Positions 26,727 through 37,791 of a stretch of DNA of 64,000 nt are shown one piece after another. The notes below the pieces were generated by a model, which was not told the DNA's origin, searched no databases, and saw only the letters and a list, made by a program, of their open reading frames with translations. The stretch is from the NCBI RefSeq assembly GCF_010093185.1, contig NZ_PDWL01000002.1:178660-242659 (forward strand), in the 5' to 3' direction. This DNA comes from Pseudoxanthomonas jiangsuensis. GTDB taxonomy: Bacteria; Pseudomonadota; Gammaproteobacteria; Xanthomonadales; Xanthomonadaceae. Position numbers and translations under genes: made by a program. Every line of letters begins with the position of its first letter. The first letter of the stretch is position 1.

Positions 26727-28121
26727 TCAGAAGCTGTATTTGACATGCGTGTGGAAACGCTTGAGGTCGCCCTCGCGGTCGTCCTCCAGCGAGCGCTGGC
26801 CCCAGCCGATCTCCGCGCCGATGTCCAGCTTCGGGAACGGCGAGTAGATCAGGTTGGCGTGGTAGGACTGCGAGCGTTCGGTCACGCCCCAGCCCACCAG
26901 CGCCGGGTCGTTGTCGAACTGCGCGGCCGAGTACATCAGGTTGCCGCGCAGCTTCGGGCTGAAGGCGTGGCGCCAGGCGACGAAGCCGCCATAGCCGTCC
27001 AGCGCGTGCAGCTCGCCGCTGGCGTCGATCATGGTGTCGCTGCCCAGGCCGAAGGCCATGTAGCGGCCGATGCCACTGCCGTAGTTGGCCATCCAGCGGA
27101 TGTCGTCGCTGGCGCCGAGGTTGAACTTGCCCGACAGGCTCACCGCCGCGCCGGACTCGGTGTTGCCGGCGGCCTTGAACTGGCGCAGCAGGGCGGCCAC
27201 CGAGAAGTGGCCCCAGTTGCCCTTGGCCACGTAGCGGCCGGTCAGGTCCGGCATCACGTTGTCGCCGCTGTTGCTGCGGGCGCCGGCGGCGGCCGCGTAC
27301 GGGGCGTAGGCCTGGATCGTGGTCTGCGGGTTCTCCAGCGCGAACGACCATGGCCCGCTGGTGTAGCGGATCTGGGCCTGGCGGACGAAGGTGGTGCCTT
27401 CGGTGACGCCGACGAAGTCGACCGCGTCGGGCAGGGCGGCGGTGTCCTGGAAGTTGGACCAGGTCTGGCCGGCCAGCCATTTGTTCCACTGCACGTAGGC
27501 CTGGCGCAGGGTGACGGCGTAGGTGTTGGTGGAGGTCTCGTTGCCGGCCAGGGCGTTGCTGCCGCCGCCGAAGAAGTCCATCTCCACGTAGCCCTTGAAC
27601 TTGTTGCCGGTGTCGGTGACGTGGTCGGCGCTCAGCCAGAAGCGCGAGAACTGGGCGTGGAAGTCGGTGTAGGCGTCGCCGCCGTCGGCGGTCGCGCCGC
27701 CCACCGGGATGGTGCTGGGCACGTAGAACAGGCGGCCGGAGGAACCATCGGCGATGCGGCCGTCGCTGGTGTCGGTCACCATCGCGTCCATCTTGACGAA
27801 GCCGCCGAAGGAGAACGTGCCGCCGGGATTGGCCGCGGTCAGGATCGGCGTGGACTGGATCTTCGGCTTGCCGTCGGCGGCCGGCGCCGCGGCCTGGACC
27901 GACTGCACCTGGGTGACCTGTTCCTGGGTGGTGGCGATCTGGGTCTGTTGTTGCTGCTGGGTGGACACCAGCAGCTGGACCTGGCGCTCCAGCTCGGCCA
28001 CCCGGGCCTCCAGCGCCTTCTCGCGCGCGGTCTGCCCGAAGGCGGCGCCCGGCGCGATCAGCGCGACCAGCAGTGCGGCGGCCAGCGGCCGGCGCACCAG
28101 TCTTGCGGGATGCATGCTCAT
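26727..28121 (-). CDS. DcaP-like trimeric outer-membrane porin
   Basis: 464 aa. Signal peptide (about residues 1-30, ending AAFGQT), then a predicted coiled coil (KALEARVAELERQVQLLVST plus a Gln-rich stretch), then a beta-barrel that opens with FSFGGFVKMDAMV and ends in Phe (HTHVKYSF), the outer-membrane assembly signal. This is the layout of DcaP porins, which in Acinetobacter pass dicarboxylic acids and other negatively charged small molecules. The ATG at 28121 is chosen because GAGGGAGAGAGGGG precedes it and the signal peptide starts there. Cotranscribed with the MHS permease 15 nt downstream. Confidence 0.88.
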   Translation of the reverse strand: MSMHPARLVRRPLAAALLVALIAPGAAFGQTAREKALEARVAELERQVQLLVSTQQQQQTQIATTQEQVTQVQSVQAAAPAADGKPKIQSTPILTAANPGGTFSFGGFVKMDAMVTDTSDGRIADGSSGRLFYVPSTIPVGGATADGGDAYTDFHAQFSRFWLSADHVTDTGNKFKGYVEMDFFGGGSNALAGNETSTNTYAVTLRQAYVQWNKWLAGQTWSNFQDTAALPDAVDFVGVTEGTTFVRQAQIRYTSGPWSFALENPQTTIQAYAPYAAAAGARSNSGDNVMPDLTGRYVAKGNWGHFSVAALLRQFKAAGNTESGAAVSLSGKFNLGASDDIRWMANYGSGIGRYMAFGLGSDTMIDASGELHALDGYGGFVAWRHAFSPKLRGNLMYSAAQFDNDPALVGWGVTERSQSYHANLIYSPFPKLDIGAEIGWGQRSLEDDREGDLKRFHTHVKYSF

Positions 28122-28434
28122 TGCCCCTCTCTCCCTCTGCGATGAGTAGCTGCGGAATGACGGCGGCCGCGCGGAGCGGTCCAACCGGCCCGGCAGAGTT
28201 CGCATGGGGGAAGCGGAGCGCCTATACGCCATTAGTCGAAGCCGGCCGCAGGGCTGGCGGCGATGCCCGCCATTGCTCGCGCCGGCGGGCGGTTACCGGT
28301 AACCGCCGCGGCGCGTTTCGACCAAGGTCGTACGTCGCCTGTTGCAATGCGTCACGGCGGATGCGTCAAACTGTCGGCCCACCCGACGCGCCGATCGCGG
28401 CGGGCCGCCGGCATCTTTGAGGAGGGAGACGCCC
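28122..28434. other. divergent regulatory region between the DcaP-like gene and acs
   Basis: 313 nt with no gene. It holds the ribosome-binding sites of both flanking genes, a 20-bp perfect palindrome (28288-28307), and a direct repeat of ATGCGTCA (28347-28354 and 28361-28368, 14 nt apart) about 75 nt before acs. An AT-rich patch near 28232-28243 could give a minus-strand -10 box (TATAGG). I find no convincing -35/-10 pair in either direction. Confidence 0.55.
28288..28307. promoter_or_regulatory. 20-bp perfect palindrome, likely operator
   Basis: GGCGGTTACCGGTAACCGCC reads the same on both strands. The core TTACCGGTAA with its central CG resembles operators of LacI-family regulators such as GntR. 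It lies 128 nt before the acs start and 167 nt before the DcaP-like start, so one dimer could control both. No LacI-type gene is present in the window. Confidence 0.6.
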
Positions 28435-30378
<1,944 letters not shown>

Positions 30379-30397
30379 GGGTGGCGAAGCCGCGCTG

Positions 30398-31069
30398 ATG
30401 CCCACCACCATCCTGATCGCCGACGACCATCCGCTGTTCCGCGAAGCCCTGCGCGGCGCGGTGCAGCGGATCCTGCCGGGCACCGAGCTGCACGAGGCCG
30501 ACAGCGTCGACGCCCTGTACGGCCTGGTCGAGGCGCATGCGGACGCGGACCTGCTGCTGATGGACCTGAACATGCCCGGCGCGCACGGCTTCAACGCGCT
30601 GGTGCACCTGCGCGCGCATCATCCGCAGCTGCCGGTGGTGGTGGTGTCCGCGCGCGAGGAACCGGGGGTGATGCGGCGCGCGCTGGACCACGGCGCGCTG
30701 GGCTTCATCCCCAAGTCGGCCGATTCGGACACCATCGGCACCGCCGTGGGCCTGGTCCTGGACGGCGAGCGCTGGGCGCCAGCGGCGGCGGCCTCGGCCC
30801 CGGCGATGGGCCGCGACGAGCACGAGGTCGCCCAGCGCCTGCGCGAACTCACCCCGCAGCAGTTCCGGGTTTTGCAGATGCTCGGCGAGGGCCGGCTCAA
30901 CAAGCAGATCGCCTACGACCTGGGCGTGTCCGAGGCGACGATCAAGGCCCACGTGACCGCGGTGCTGCGCAAGCTGGGGGTCAACAACCGCACCCAGGCG
31001 GTGCTGATGGCCGGGCGCCTGGCGGTGGATCCGGACGGGGTGGTGGTGCCGCCGGAAGAGCCGGACTGA
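30398..31069 (+). CDS. LuxR/NarL-family response regulator
   Basis: 223 aa. Receiver domain in residues 1-120 with acidic pocket DD (9-10), phosphoacceptor D56 in LLLMDLNMPG and the switch lysine in GFIPKS; a LuxR helix-turn-helix at about residues 145-205 (LTPQQFRVLQMLGEGRLNKQ then IAYDLGVSEATIKAHVTAVL). It is encoded 20 nt after acs and is probably cotranscribed; orphan response regulators of this type next to acs in other proteobacteria control acs and acetate uptake. No cognate histidine kinase lies nearby. Confidence 0.92.
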   Translation: MPTTILIADDHPLFREALRGAVQRILPGTELHEADSVDALYGLVEAHADADLLLMDLNMPGAHGFNALVHLRAHHPQLPVVVVSAREEPGVMRRALDHGALGFIPKSADSDTIGTAVGLVLDGERWAPAAAASAPAMGRDEHEVAQRLRELTPQQFRVLQMLGEGRLNKQIAYDLGVSEATIKAHVTAVLRKLGVNNRTQAVLMAGRLAVDPDGVVVPPEEPD

Positions 31070-31080
31070 GCGCGGCCGCC

Positions 31081-31094
31081 GGTTACCGTTAACG
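31081..31094. promoter_or_regulatory. imperfect copy of the acs palindrome core
   Basis: GGTTACCGTTAACG matches 12 of 14 bases of the core of the palindrome at 28288-28307 (GGTTACCGGTAACC). It lies 12 nt after the response-regulator stop and about 190 nt before opgH. The similarity may mean the same regulator, or chance. Confidence 0.3.
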
Positions 31095-31283
31095 CGCGCG
31101 CTGGAAGCGTTTCCCGCGGAAAACGGCTGAACGGAGCCTTCACGCAGCCCCTTGCGGCGGTGGTGATGCGCCGCACAATAGCGGCCTGCGGACGGCGCCG
31201 GCACCATGGGGTGCGGCCCCGCAGCCCGGAGAGCCTGTGCCCACAGTTCCCGATACCGCCGCCGGCCTGCGCCGGCCACGGCC

Positions 31284-33206
31284 ATGAGCGCATCGTCCAC
31301 GTCGTCCATCGCCGCGGACGCAGGCGCCTTCCCGGCTTCCGCCGGGCCGGTGTGGCTGCCGGCCACCGAATCGCCCTTGCCGATGCCCGGCCAGCACCTG
31401 CACCGGGGCCGCCTCGCCGCGGCCCGGCCGGCGACCTCGCCGCGCGGCATCGGCTGGCGCCGGCTGCTGGTGGTCGGCGGCACCGCGGCGCTGACCGCGG
31501 TGGCGACCCTGGGCATGCTGCAGGTGCTGCGGATCGGCGGCCTGAGCGTGCTCGACGGCGTCCTGCTGGCGCTGTTCGTGTTCCTGTTCGCCTGGATCGC
31601 GCTGTCCTCGGTCAGCGCGCTGTGCGGCTTCTTCCAGCTGCTGGCCGGTCGCGGCAACACCCTCGGGATCGACCCGCGGGCGCCGTTGCCGGTGTTGGGC
31701 GCGCGTACCGCGCTGCTGATGCCGACCTACCACGAGGACCCGGCGCGGATCATGGCCGGGCTGCAGGCGGTGTACGAGTCGGTCGCCGCCACCGGCCAGC
31801 TCGAGGCCTTCGACTTCTTCGTCCTCAGCGACAGCCGCCGGCCGGAGCTGGCGCAGGCCGAGGCCCGCGAGTTCGCCGCCCTACTCGCGCGCGTGGACGG
31901 CCACGGCCGGCTGTTCTACCGCCGCCGCAACGACAACCAAGGGCGCAAGGCCGGCAACATCGCCGAGTGGGTGCAGCGCTTCGGCGGCGCCTATCCGCAG
32001 ATGCTGATCCTGGACGCCGACAGCGTGATGAGCGGCGACACCCTGGTGCGGCTGGCGTCGGCGCTGGAGCGCAACCCCGGCGTGGGCCTGATCCAGACCC
32101 TGCCGCACGTGGTCGGCGGCCAGACCCTGTTCGCGCGGATGCAGCAGTTCGGCGGCCACGTCTACGGCCCGGTGATCGCCCGCGGCGTCACCTGGTGGCA
32201 CGGCAGCGAGGGCAACTACTGGGGCCACAACGCGATGCTGCGCACCCGCGCCTTCGCCGAGCATGCCGGCCTGCCGGAGCTGCCCGGGCGCAAGCCCTTC
32301 GGCGGCCACATCCTCAGCCACGACTTCGTCGAGGCGGCGCTGATGCGGCGCGGCGGCTGGGCGATCCACCTGGTGCCGGAACTGGAGGGCAGCTACGAGG
32401 AAGGCCCGCCCTCGCTCACCGACCTGCTGGTGCGCGACCGCCGCTGGTGCCAGGGCAACCTGCAGCACGCCAAGGTGGTCGGCAGCGCCGGCCTGCACTG
32501 GATCAGCCGGGTGCACATGCTGGTCGGCATCGGCCATTACTTCACCGCGCCGATGTGGGCGATGCTGATGCTGGTCGGCCTGGCGATCCCGCTGTACCAC
32601 GCCGACCTGGCCTGGGACGGCTTCCGCCTGCCGGGCTTCTCGCCGCTGGCCTATTGGCGCGCGGCCGACGCCGAACGGGTGGCCTGGCTGTTCGCCGCGA
32701 CCATGGGCGTGCTGTTCCTGCCCAAGGTGCTGGGCTACCTGGCGATGCTGCTCGACCCGGTCGCGCGCCGCGGCGCCGGTGGCGCCCTGCGCGCGCTGGC
32801 CGGGGTGCTGATCGAGAGCGTGCTGGCCGCGCTGATGGCGCCGATCGTGATGTACCGCCAGTCGCGCGGCGTGGCCGAGGTGCTGTCCGGGCGCGATTCG
32901 GGCTGGGAGGCGCAGCGCCGCGACGACGGCAGCGTGCCGTTCTCCAGCCTGGTGCGCAGCTATGCCGGGCTGAGCCTGTTCGGGTTGTTCATGGGCGCGC
33001 TGGCCTGGGCGGTGTCGCCGGGCCTGGCCCTGTGGATGGCGCCGGTGGTGGTGGGCATGGTCCTGGCGATCCCGACGGTGTGGATCAGCTCCAAGCGCAC
33101 ACCCGGGCGCTGGCTGCGCCGGCACCGGATCCTGTGCATCCCCGAGGAACTGGAGCCGCCGCCGGTGCTGCGCCGGGCCACGGAGCTGCGCGCGCAGGCG
33201 GAGTGA
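31284..33206 (+). CDS. opgH: glucans biosynthesis glucosyltransferase OpgH
   Basis: 640 aa. Inner-membrane GT2-type transferase that makes the beta-1,2-glucose backbone of osmoregulated periplasmic glucans. Two N-terminal membrane spans, then a cytoplasmic catalytic domain with [32 protein letters not shown] (DxD) and [10 protein letters not shown] (the RW motif), then about six further spans. The ATG at 31284 starts MSASSTSS and sits after the Arg-rich upstream frame, which I do not think is translated. opgG is not adjacent, so the glucan genes are split here. Confidence 0.94.
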   Translation: MSASSTSSIAADAGAFPASAGPVWLPATESPLPMPGQHLHRGRLAAARPATSPRGIGWRRLLVVGGTAALTAVATLGMLQVLRIGGLSVLDGVLLALFVFLFAWIALSSVSALCGFFQLLAGRGNTLGIDPRAPLPVLGARTALLMPTYHEDPARIMAGLQAVYESVAATGQLEAFDFFVLSDSRRPELAQAEAREFAALLARVDGHGRLFYRRRNDNQGRKAGNIAEWVQRFGGAYPQMLILDADSVMSGDTLVRLASALERNPGVGLIQTLPHVVGGQTLFARMQQFGGHVYGPVIARGVTWWHGSEGNYWGHNAMLRTRAFAEHAGLPELPGRKPFGGHILSHDFVEAALMRRGGWAIHLVPELEGSYEEGPPSLTDLLVRDRRWCQGNLQHAKVVGSAGLHWISRVHMLVGIGHYFTAPMWAMLMLVGLAIPLYHADLAWDGFRLPGFSPLAYWRAADAERVAWLFAATMGVLFLPKVLGYLAMLLDPVARRGAGGALRALAGVLIESVLAALMAPIVMYRQSRGVAEVLSGRDSGWEAQRRDDGSVPFSSLVRSYAGLSLFGLFMGALAWAVSPGLALWMAPVVVGMVLAIPTVWISSKRTPGRWLRRHRILCIPEELEPPPVLRRATELRAQAE

Positions 33207-33326
33207 GGGTGCAGCCCCGTTCCTTGCCGGGCGTGCCTCGCCGGGCATGGCGTCCGCGTCGCCGCCCGGGCGGTTCCGGCCCGGCCAGCGGGCATAATGC
33301 GGCGCCCATCGCGGAGAACAGGTCCG

Positions 33327-33992
33327 ATGCTGCTGGAATGCGTTGAACAGGAAACCGGCGCCGCGCCGCAGTGGACCGTGCTGTGGCTGCATGGCCTCGG
33401 CGCCGACGGCCACGACTTCGCCCCGATCGTGCCCGAGCTGGTGCGCCCGCACTGGCCGGCCCTGCGCTTCGTGTTCCCGCATGCGCCGGTGCGGGCGGTG
33501 ACGATCAACGGCGGCGCGCGCATGCGCGCCTGGTACGACATCGTCGGCATGGACTTCGCCACCCGCGCCGAGGCGGCGGGGATCGAGGAGTCGGTGGCCC
33601 AGGTCGAGGCTTTGATCGCGCGCGAGAACGAGCGCGGCACCCCGCCTTCGCGGCTGCTGCTGGCCGGCTTCTCCCAGGGCGGGGCGATCACCCTGGCCGC
33701 GGGCCTGCGCCGGCGCGAGCCGCTGGCCGGCCTGGTCGCGCTGTCGACCTACCTGCCCGGCGGCGCGGCGGCGGCCGCGCAGCGTGATCCGAACGCGGTC
33801 GCCCAGCCGGTGTTCTTCGCCCATGGCGACGGCGACCCGGTGATCCCGGTCCAGCACGGCCAGGCCAGCGCGCAGGCGCTGGAGCGGGTCGGCTTCGAGG
33901 TCGAGTGGCACCGCTACCCGATGGCGCACCAGGTCTGCGCGCAGGAGATCGCCGACCTGGGCGACTGGCTGGAACGGCGGCTGGCGCCCTGA
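33327..33992 (+). CDS. alpha/beta-hydrolase carboxylesterase (phospholipase/carboxylesterase family)
   Basis: 221 aa. Family opening TVLWLHGLGADGHDF with the oxyanion-hole HGLG, nucleophile S116 in AGFSQGGA, acid D170 in HGDGDPVIP and H201 in PMAHQVC complete a catalytic triad at normal spacing. It resembles Pseudomonas EstB-type carboxylesterases and eukaryotic acyl-protein thioesterases. The ATG at 33327 is preferred, since a CATAAT box at 33293-33298 sits properly for a short leader. algZ starts 3 nt after its stop. Confidence 0.93.
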   Translation: MLLECVEQETGAAPQWTVLWLHGLGADGHDFAPIVPELVRPHWPALRFVFPHAPVRAVTINGGARMRAWYDIVGMDFATRAEAAGIEESVAQVEALIARENERGTPPSRLLLAGFSQGGAITLAAGLRRREPLAGLVALSTYLPGGAAAAAQRDPNAVAQPVFFAHGDGDPVIPVQHGQASAQALERVGFEVEWHRYPMAHQVCAQEIADLGDWLERRLAP

Positions 33993-33994
33993 CC

Positions 33995-35041
33995 GTGCGC
34001 GACCAGCGCCACGACGCGCCGTGGCTGCCGGACCTGTGCCGGCTGCCGCGCGTGGCCGCCCTGCTCGGCCTGGCCGAGCTGGTGGTGGTGGTGCTGGCCC
34101 TGGCCCCGGACGGCGCCAGCGGTTGGACCCCGATGCGGTTCTTCTCGGCCAGCGGCTTCGCCCTGTGGCTGGCGCTGGCGGTGGCGGTGCTGCTGTGCAA
34201 GCTGCGCGCGCCGATTTCGCGCCTGCCGCCGCGGCTGGGCGCGCTGGCGGCGCTGGCGCTGGCGGCGGCGGTGGCCCTGCTCGGCGCCGGCGTGGTCCAC
34301 GGGCTGTACGGCGCCTTGGGGATGGCGCCGCTGGGCGTGCCGTTCTGGCGCTTCACCGCCGGCGCGGCCGCGGTGACCGCGCTGATCACCGCGCTGGCCC
34401 TGCGCTACTTCTACGTCGGCGACCGCTGGGCGGCGCAGACCGAGGCCAACGCCCGCGCCGAGGCCGACGCGCTGCAGGCGCGGATCCGCCCGCATTTCCT
34501 GTTCAACAGCATGAACCTGATCGCCAGCCTTTTGCGCCGCGACCCGATCGTGGCCGAGCGCGCGGTGCTGGACCTGTCGGACCTGTTCCGCGCAGCGCTC
34601 GGCGCCGGCGAGGGCGATTCGACCCTGGCGGCCGAGTGCGAGCTGGCCGCGCAGTACCTGTCGATCGAATCCCTGCGCCTGGGCGAGCGCCTGCAGGTGG
34701 AGTGGGACAGGCGCGAGCCCTTGCCCTGGCAGCTGCCCCTGCCGCGGCTGACCCTGCAGCCGCTGGTGGAGAACGCGATCCTGCACGGCGTCTCGCGCCT
34801 GCCCGAGGGCGGCACGGTGGCCATTGCCCTGTGGCAGGAGGACGGGCGCCTGCACTTGCGGGTGCGCAACCCGGCGCCGGCCCCGGACGATCCGCTGGCC
34901 TCGCTGCACCGCGGCGCCGGCCATGCCCAGCGCAGCATCGGCCACCGCCTGGCCTGGCGCTTCGGCCCGCAGGCCCGGGTGACGGCCGGCTGGGCGCAGG
35001 GCTACTATGCCTGCGAGGTCACGCTGCCGGTGCCGCCATGA
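33995..35041 (+). CDS. algZ: LytS/AlgZ-type sensor histidine kinase
   Basis: 348 aa. Four or so N-terminal membrane helices (about residues 20-145) with no large sensor domain, then a His_kinase domain of the LytS/YehU type: the phosphoacceptor H167 lies in [17 protein letters not shown], and [13 protein letters not shown] is the N-box. This family lacks the usual DxGxG box layout. GTG at 33995 follows the esterase stop by 2 nt. Its stop overlaps the ATG of the AlgR-type regulator (ATGA), so kinase and regulator are coupled. In Pseudomonas the AlgZ/AlgR pair controls alginate and twitching motility; here the targets are unknown. Confidence 0.92.
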   Translation: MRDQRHDAPWLPDLCRLPRVAALLGLAELVVVVLALAPDGASGWTPMRFFSASGFALWLALAVAVLLCKLRAPISRLPPRLGALAALALAAAVALLGAGVVHGLYGALGMAPLGVPFWRFTAGAAAVTALITALALRYFYVGDRWAAQTEANARAEADALQARIRPHFLFNSMNLIASLLRRDPIVAERAVLDLSDLFRAALGAGEGDSTLAAECELAAQYLSIESLRLGERLQVEWDRREPLPWQLPLPRLTLQPLVENAILHGVSRLPEGGTVAIALWQEDGRLHLRVRNPAPAPDDPLASLHRGAGHAQRSIGHRLAWRFGPQARVTAGWAQGYYACEVTLPVPP

Positions 35042-35772
35042 GCCTGAAGCTGGTGATCGCGGACGACGAGCCGCTGGCGCGCGAACGCCTGCGGCTGTTG
35101 CTCGCCGACGAAACGGATGTCGAGGTGGTGGCCGAGGCCGGCGACGGCCAGCAGGTGCTGGACGCCTGCGCCGCGCAGCAGCCGCACGCGGTGCTGCTGG
35201 ACATCGCCATGCCCGGGATCGACGGCCTGGAGACCGCGCGCCGCCTGGCCCGGACCACGCCGCCGACGGCGGTGGTGTTCTGCACCGCCTACGACGCGCA
35301 CGCGCTGTCGGCTTTCGAGGCCGCGGCGATCGACTACCTGGTCAAGCCGGTGCGCCCGGAGCGGCTGTCGGCGGCTTTGGACCGGGTGCGCACGTTCTTC
35401 GCCGGCCGCCCGGCGCCGCAGGCGTCGTCGGCCGCGCCGCGCCGGACCCAGCTATGCGCGCGCCTGCGCGGCAGCCTGCGGGTGATCCCGCTGGACGAGG
35501 TGCGCTACCTGCAGGCCGAGGAGAAGTACGTGGTGGTGCACCACGTCCGCGGCGAGGACCTGATCGAGGAGTCGCTGAAGTCGCTGGAGGACGAGTTCGG
35601 CGACCGCTTCGTGCGCATCCACCGCAACTGCCTGGTCGCGCGCCAGGAACTGGTGGAGCTGCGCCGCGGCGGCGACGGCCACGTCCAGGCGATCCTGCGC
35701 CACGGCGGCCCGCCGCTGGAAGTGAGCCGGCGCTGCGTGCCGCAGCTGCGGCAGACGCTGCGGCATCTCTGA
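35038..35772 (+). CDS. algR: LytTR-family response regulator (AlgR-like)
   Basis: 244 aa. Receiver domain with D55 in [13 protein letters not shown], then a C-terminal LytTR DNA-binding domain (about residues 140-244; [20 protein letters not shown] and [11 protein letters not shown]). The start overlaps the kinase gene by 4 nt. hemC follows after 50 nt, the same algR-hemC adjacency as in Pseudomonas, though here hemC has a promoter of its own. Confidence 0.93.
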   Translation: MSLKLVIADDEPLARERLRLLLADETDVEVVAEAGDGQQVLDACAAQQPHAVLLDIAMPGIDGLETARRLARTTPPTAVVFCTAYDAHALSAFEAAAIDYLVKPVRPERLSAALDRVRTFFAGRPAPQASSAAPRRTQLCARLRGSLRVIPLDEVRYLQAEEKYVVVHHVRGEDLIEESLKSLEDEFGDRFVRIHRNCLVARQELVELRRGGDGHVQAILRHGGPPLEVSRRCVPQLRQTLRHL

Positions 35773-35810
35773 TCCGTCCCTGGCCGCTCACACCCGGGCA
35801 GGCCATCGCC

Positions 35811-35825
35811 GATAATGCGCGCATG
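35811..35825 (+). promoter_or_regulatory. hemC: predicted leaderless promoter -10 box of hemC
   Basis: GATAAT at 35811-35816, then 6 nt, then the ATG at 35823. Transcription would begin at the A of the start codon. No Shine-Dalgarno sequence is present and no clear -35 element is seen. Confidence 0.5.
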
Positions 35826-36728
35826 GACACCCTGCGCATCGCCACCCGCAAGAGCCCGCTCGCCCTGTGGCAGAGCGAACACGTCGCCGCGCGCCTGCGC
35901 GCGGCCCATCCGGGCCTGGAGGTGGCGCTGGTGCCGCTGAGCACGCGCGGCGACGAAGTCCTGGACCGCTCGCTGGCGGCGATCGGCGGCAAGGGCCTTT
36001 TCTTGAAGGAGCTGGAACTGGCGATGGAGCGCGGCGAGGCCGACTGCGCGGTGCACTCGCTCAAGGACGTGCCGATGGAACTGGAGCCCGGCTTCGTCCT
36101 GCCGGCGGTGCTCGAGCGCGCCGATCCGGCCGACGCCTTCGTGAGCAACCGCTTCGATGGCCTGGACGCCTTGCCGCACGGGGCGCGGGTGGGTACGTCC
36201 TCTTTGCGCCGGCAGGCGCAGCTGCGCGCGCATCGGCCGGACCTGGAGCTGCGCGACCTGCGCGGCAACGTCAACACCCGCCTGGCCAAGCTGGATGCCG
36301 GCGAGTACGACGCCATCGTCCTGGCCTGTGCCGGGTTGCTGAGGCTGGGCCTGGACGCGCGCATCCGCGCGCGGTTGGCGCCGCCGGAGTGGCTGCCGGC
36401 GCCGGCGCAGGCGGTGGTGGCGGCCGAGTGCCGGGCCGGCGATGCGCGCACCATCGCCCTGCTGTCGGTCCTGGAGGATGCCCCGACCCGGATCCGGATC
36501 GAGGCCGAGCGCGCGCTCAACCGCGGCCTGCACGGCAGCTGCCACGTGCCGGTGGCCGCCTATGCCGAGCTGGACGGCGACCGGCTGTCGCTGCAGGCGC
36601 TGGTCGGCTCGGCCGACGACGGTCGCTCGGTCCGCGCCGCGCGCGAGGGCAGCGCGCACGAACCGGAGGCGCTGGGCCGGGCGCTGGCGGTCGAGCTGCT
36701 GGACCGGGGCGCCGGCGAGTTCCTCTGA
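35823..36728 (+). CDS. hemC: porphobilinogen deaminase (hydroxymethylbilane synthase)
   Basis: 301 aa. Joins four porphobilinogens into hydroxymethylbilane in heme synthesis. The N-terminus [19 protein letters not shown], the loop [13 protein letters not shown], the [20 protein letters not shown] arginine patch and the cofactor cysteine C240 in [12 protein letters not shown] are all present. The length matches the family. hemD is not adjacent (a convergent membrane-protein gene follows), unlike the Pseudomonas order. Confidence 0.97.
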   Translation: MDTLRIATRKSPLALWQSEHVAARLRAAHPGLEVALVPLSTRGDEVLDRSLAAIGGKGLFLKELELAMERGEADCAVHSLKDVPMELEPGFVLPAVLERADPADAFVSNRFDGLDALPHGARVGTSSLRRQAQLRAHRPDLELRDLRGNVNTRLAKLDAGEYDAIVLACAGLLRLGLDARIRARLAPPEWLPAPAQAVVAAECRAGDARTIALLSVLEDAPTRIRIEAERALNRGLHGSCHVPVAAYAELDGDRLSLQALVGSADDGRSVRAAREGSAHEPEALGRALAVELLDRGAGEFL

Positions 36729-36767
36729 CCTCTCCCGGCTCCTACAGGAGGCGTCGGCGCTACCGGC

Positions 36768-37535
36768 TCATCGCCAGCCGCCGGCCAGTATCCGTTCGTG
36801 CAGCATGCCCGCCAGCACCGAAAGCGCGACCAGCAGCCAGGCCAGCCAGGCGATCTTGGGCAGCAGGTGGGCAGACAGGGCCAGTCCCCAGGGCAGCAGC
36901 GTCAGCAGCAGCAGGGTCCAGCCGCGCCCGGACCGGCGCAGGCCGCCGTCGTTCCACCAGCCGGCCAGCAGGAGGCCGGCGCCGGCCGCCCCGAGCAGCG
37001 CCAGCGATGGCAAGGGCGCGCCCACGGGCATGGTGCCCGGCCAGTGCAGCGACACCAGGACGAGCAGCAGGGCCATGCCGCCGAGCAGGGCCAGGGCGAG
37101 CTGGGTCGGCGCGCCCAGCGACAGGCCGTCGGCGGACTGCCCGGCCTGGCCCAGGCAGCTGGCCAGGGCCAGGGCCGCCAGGCAGGCGATGGCGGCCGAC
37201 AGGGTGGTCCAGCCGGGCACGGCCGGCGGCCACAGCTGCAGGCCCGCCAGCGAAAGGGTCGCGACCAGGGCCAGGCCCCAGGCCAGCCGCGCCCGGCCCG
37301 GCCAGGGCGCCGGCTCGCGCCAGGCGATCAGGGCCGGCGCAGCCAGGAGCAGCAAAAGGCCTGCCAGCGCCAGGCCGCGCAGTTGCAGCGAGGCCAGTTC
37401 GCGCAAGGGCCCGGCCCGCCCCAGCAGCAGGGCGATGCTGACCGACAGCCAGACCAGCAGGCCGGCCCCGGCGCCCGCCAGCGCCTGCGAGGCCGCCCGC
37501 AGCGGAAGCCGGTGGATGTGGACGGCCGCGGTCAT
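36768..37535 (-). CDS. hypothetical polytopic membrane protein
   Basis: 255 aa, about eight membrane spans with short loops; Leu/Ala-rich and nearly free of charged residues inside the helices. I do not recognise the family. The layout (eight helices, a C-terminal helix ending LSVLAGMLHERILAGGWR) is reminiscent of DMSO-reductase anchor subunits (DmsC/NrfD type), but no catalytic or iron-sulfur partner gene lies nearby, so this is only a hint. The ATG at 37535 (MTAAVHIHRLP) follows GGGGA and starts just before the first helix; longer starts add Arg/Gly-rich sequence. Convergent with hemC. Confidence 0.6.
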   Translation of the reverse strand: MTAAVHIHRLPLRAASQALAGAGAGLLVWLSVSIALLLGRAGPLRELASLQLRGLALAGLLLLLAAPALIAWREPAPWPGRARLAWGLALVATLSLAGLQLWPPAVPGWTTLSAAIACLAALALASCLGQAGQSADGLSLGAPTQLALALLGGMALLLVLVSLHWPGTMPVGAPLPSLALLGAAGAGLLLAGWWNDGGLRRSGRGWTLLLLTLLPWGLALSAHLLPKIAWLAWLLVALSVLAGMLHERILAGGWR

Positions 37536-37776
37536 GCCGTCCCCGCGGCCGGGCCGCGTGCGGACGGCCGATGGCTGTGATCCATGGTGGATGGGTTCCC
37601 CGATTGGGCGGCGCGTGGGCCGCGATCCCCTGCACGGCGATTCTGCCATCGAGCCGTTGGCTGTCCGGCCGCGCCGGTCGGCTCCTGCGGCCGCCCGTCG
37701 CGGCGTACCTGACGTGCCGATCCGTCCAGTTGGCGATCGTCGGCCCGGGACGCTGCCCGCGCGCCCCGGGCCGGGC

Positions 37777-37791
37777 CATAATCCGGGCATG
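37777..37791 (+). promoter_or_regulatory. predicted leaderless promoter -10 box of the WYL regulator
   Basis: CATAAT at 37777-37782, 6 nt, then the ATG at 37789. Same spacing as at hemC and ubiE; no Shine-Dalgarno sequence. Confidence 0.45.

Noticed and set aside
31160..31283. Longer opgH start at 31206
   Set aside because: It would add 26 Arg/Ala/Cys-rich residues unlike the family, and the ATG at 31284 opens the normal N-terminus.
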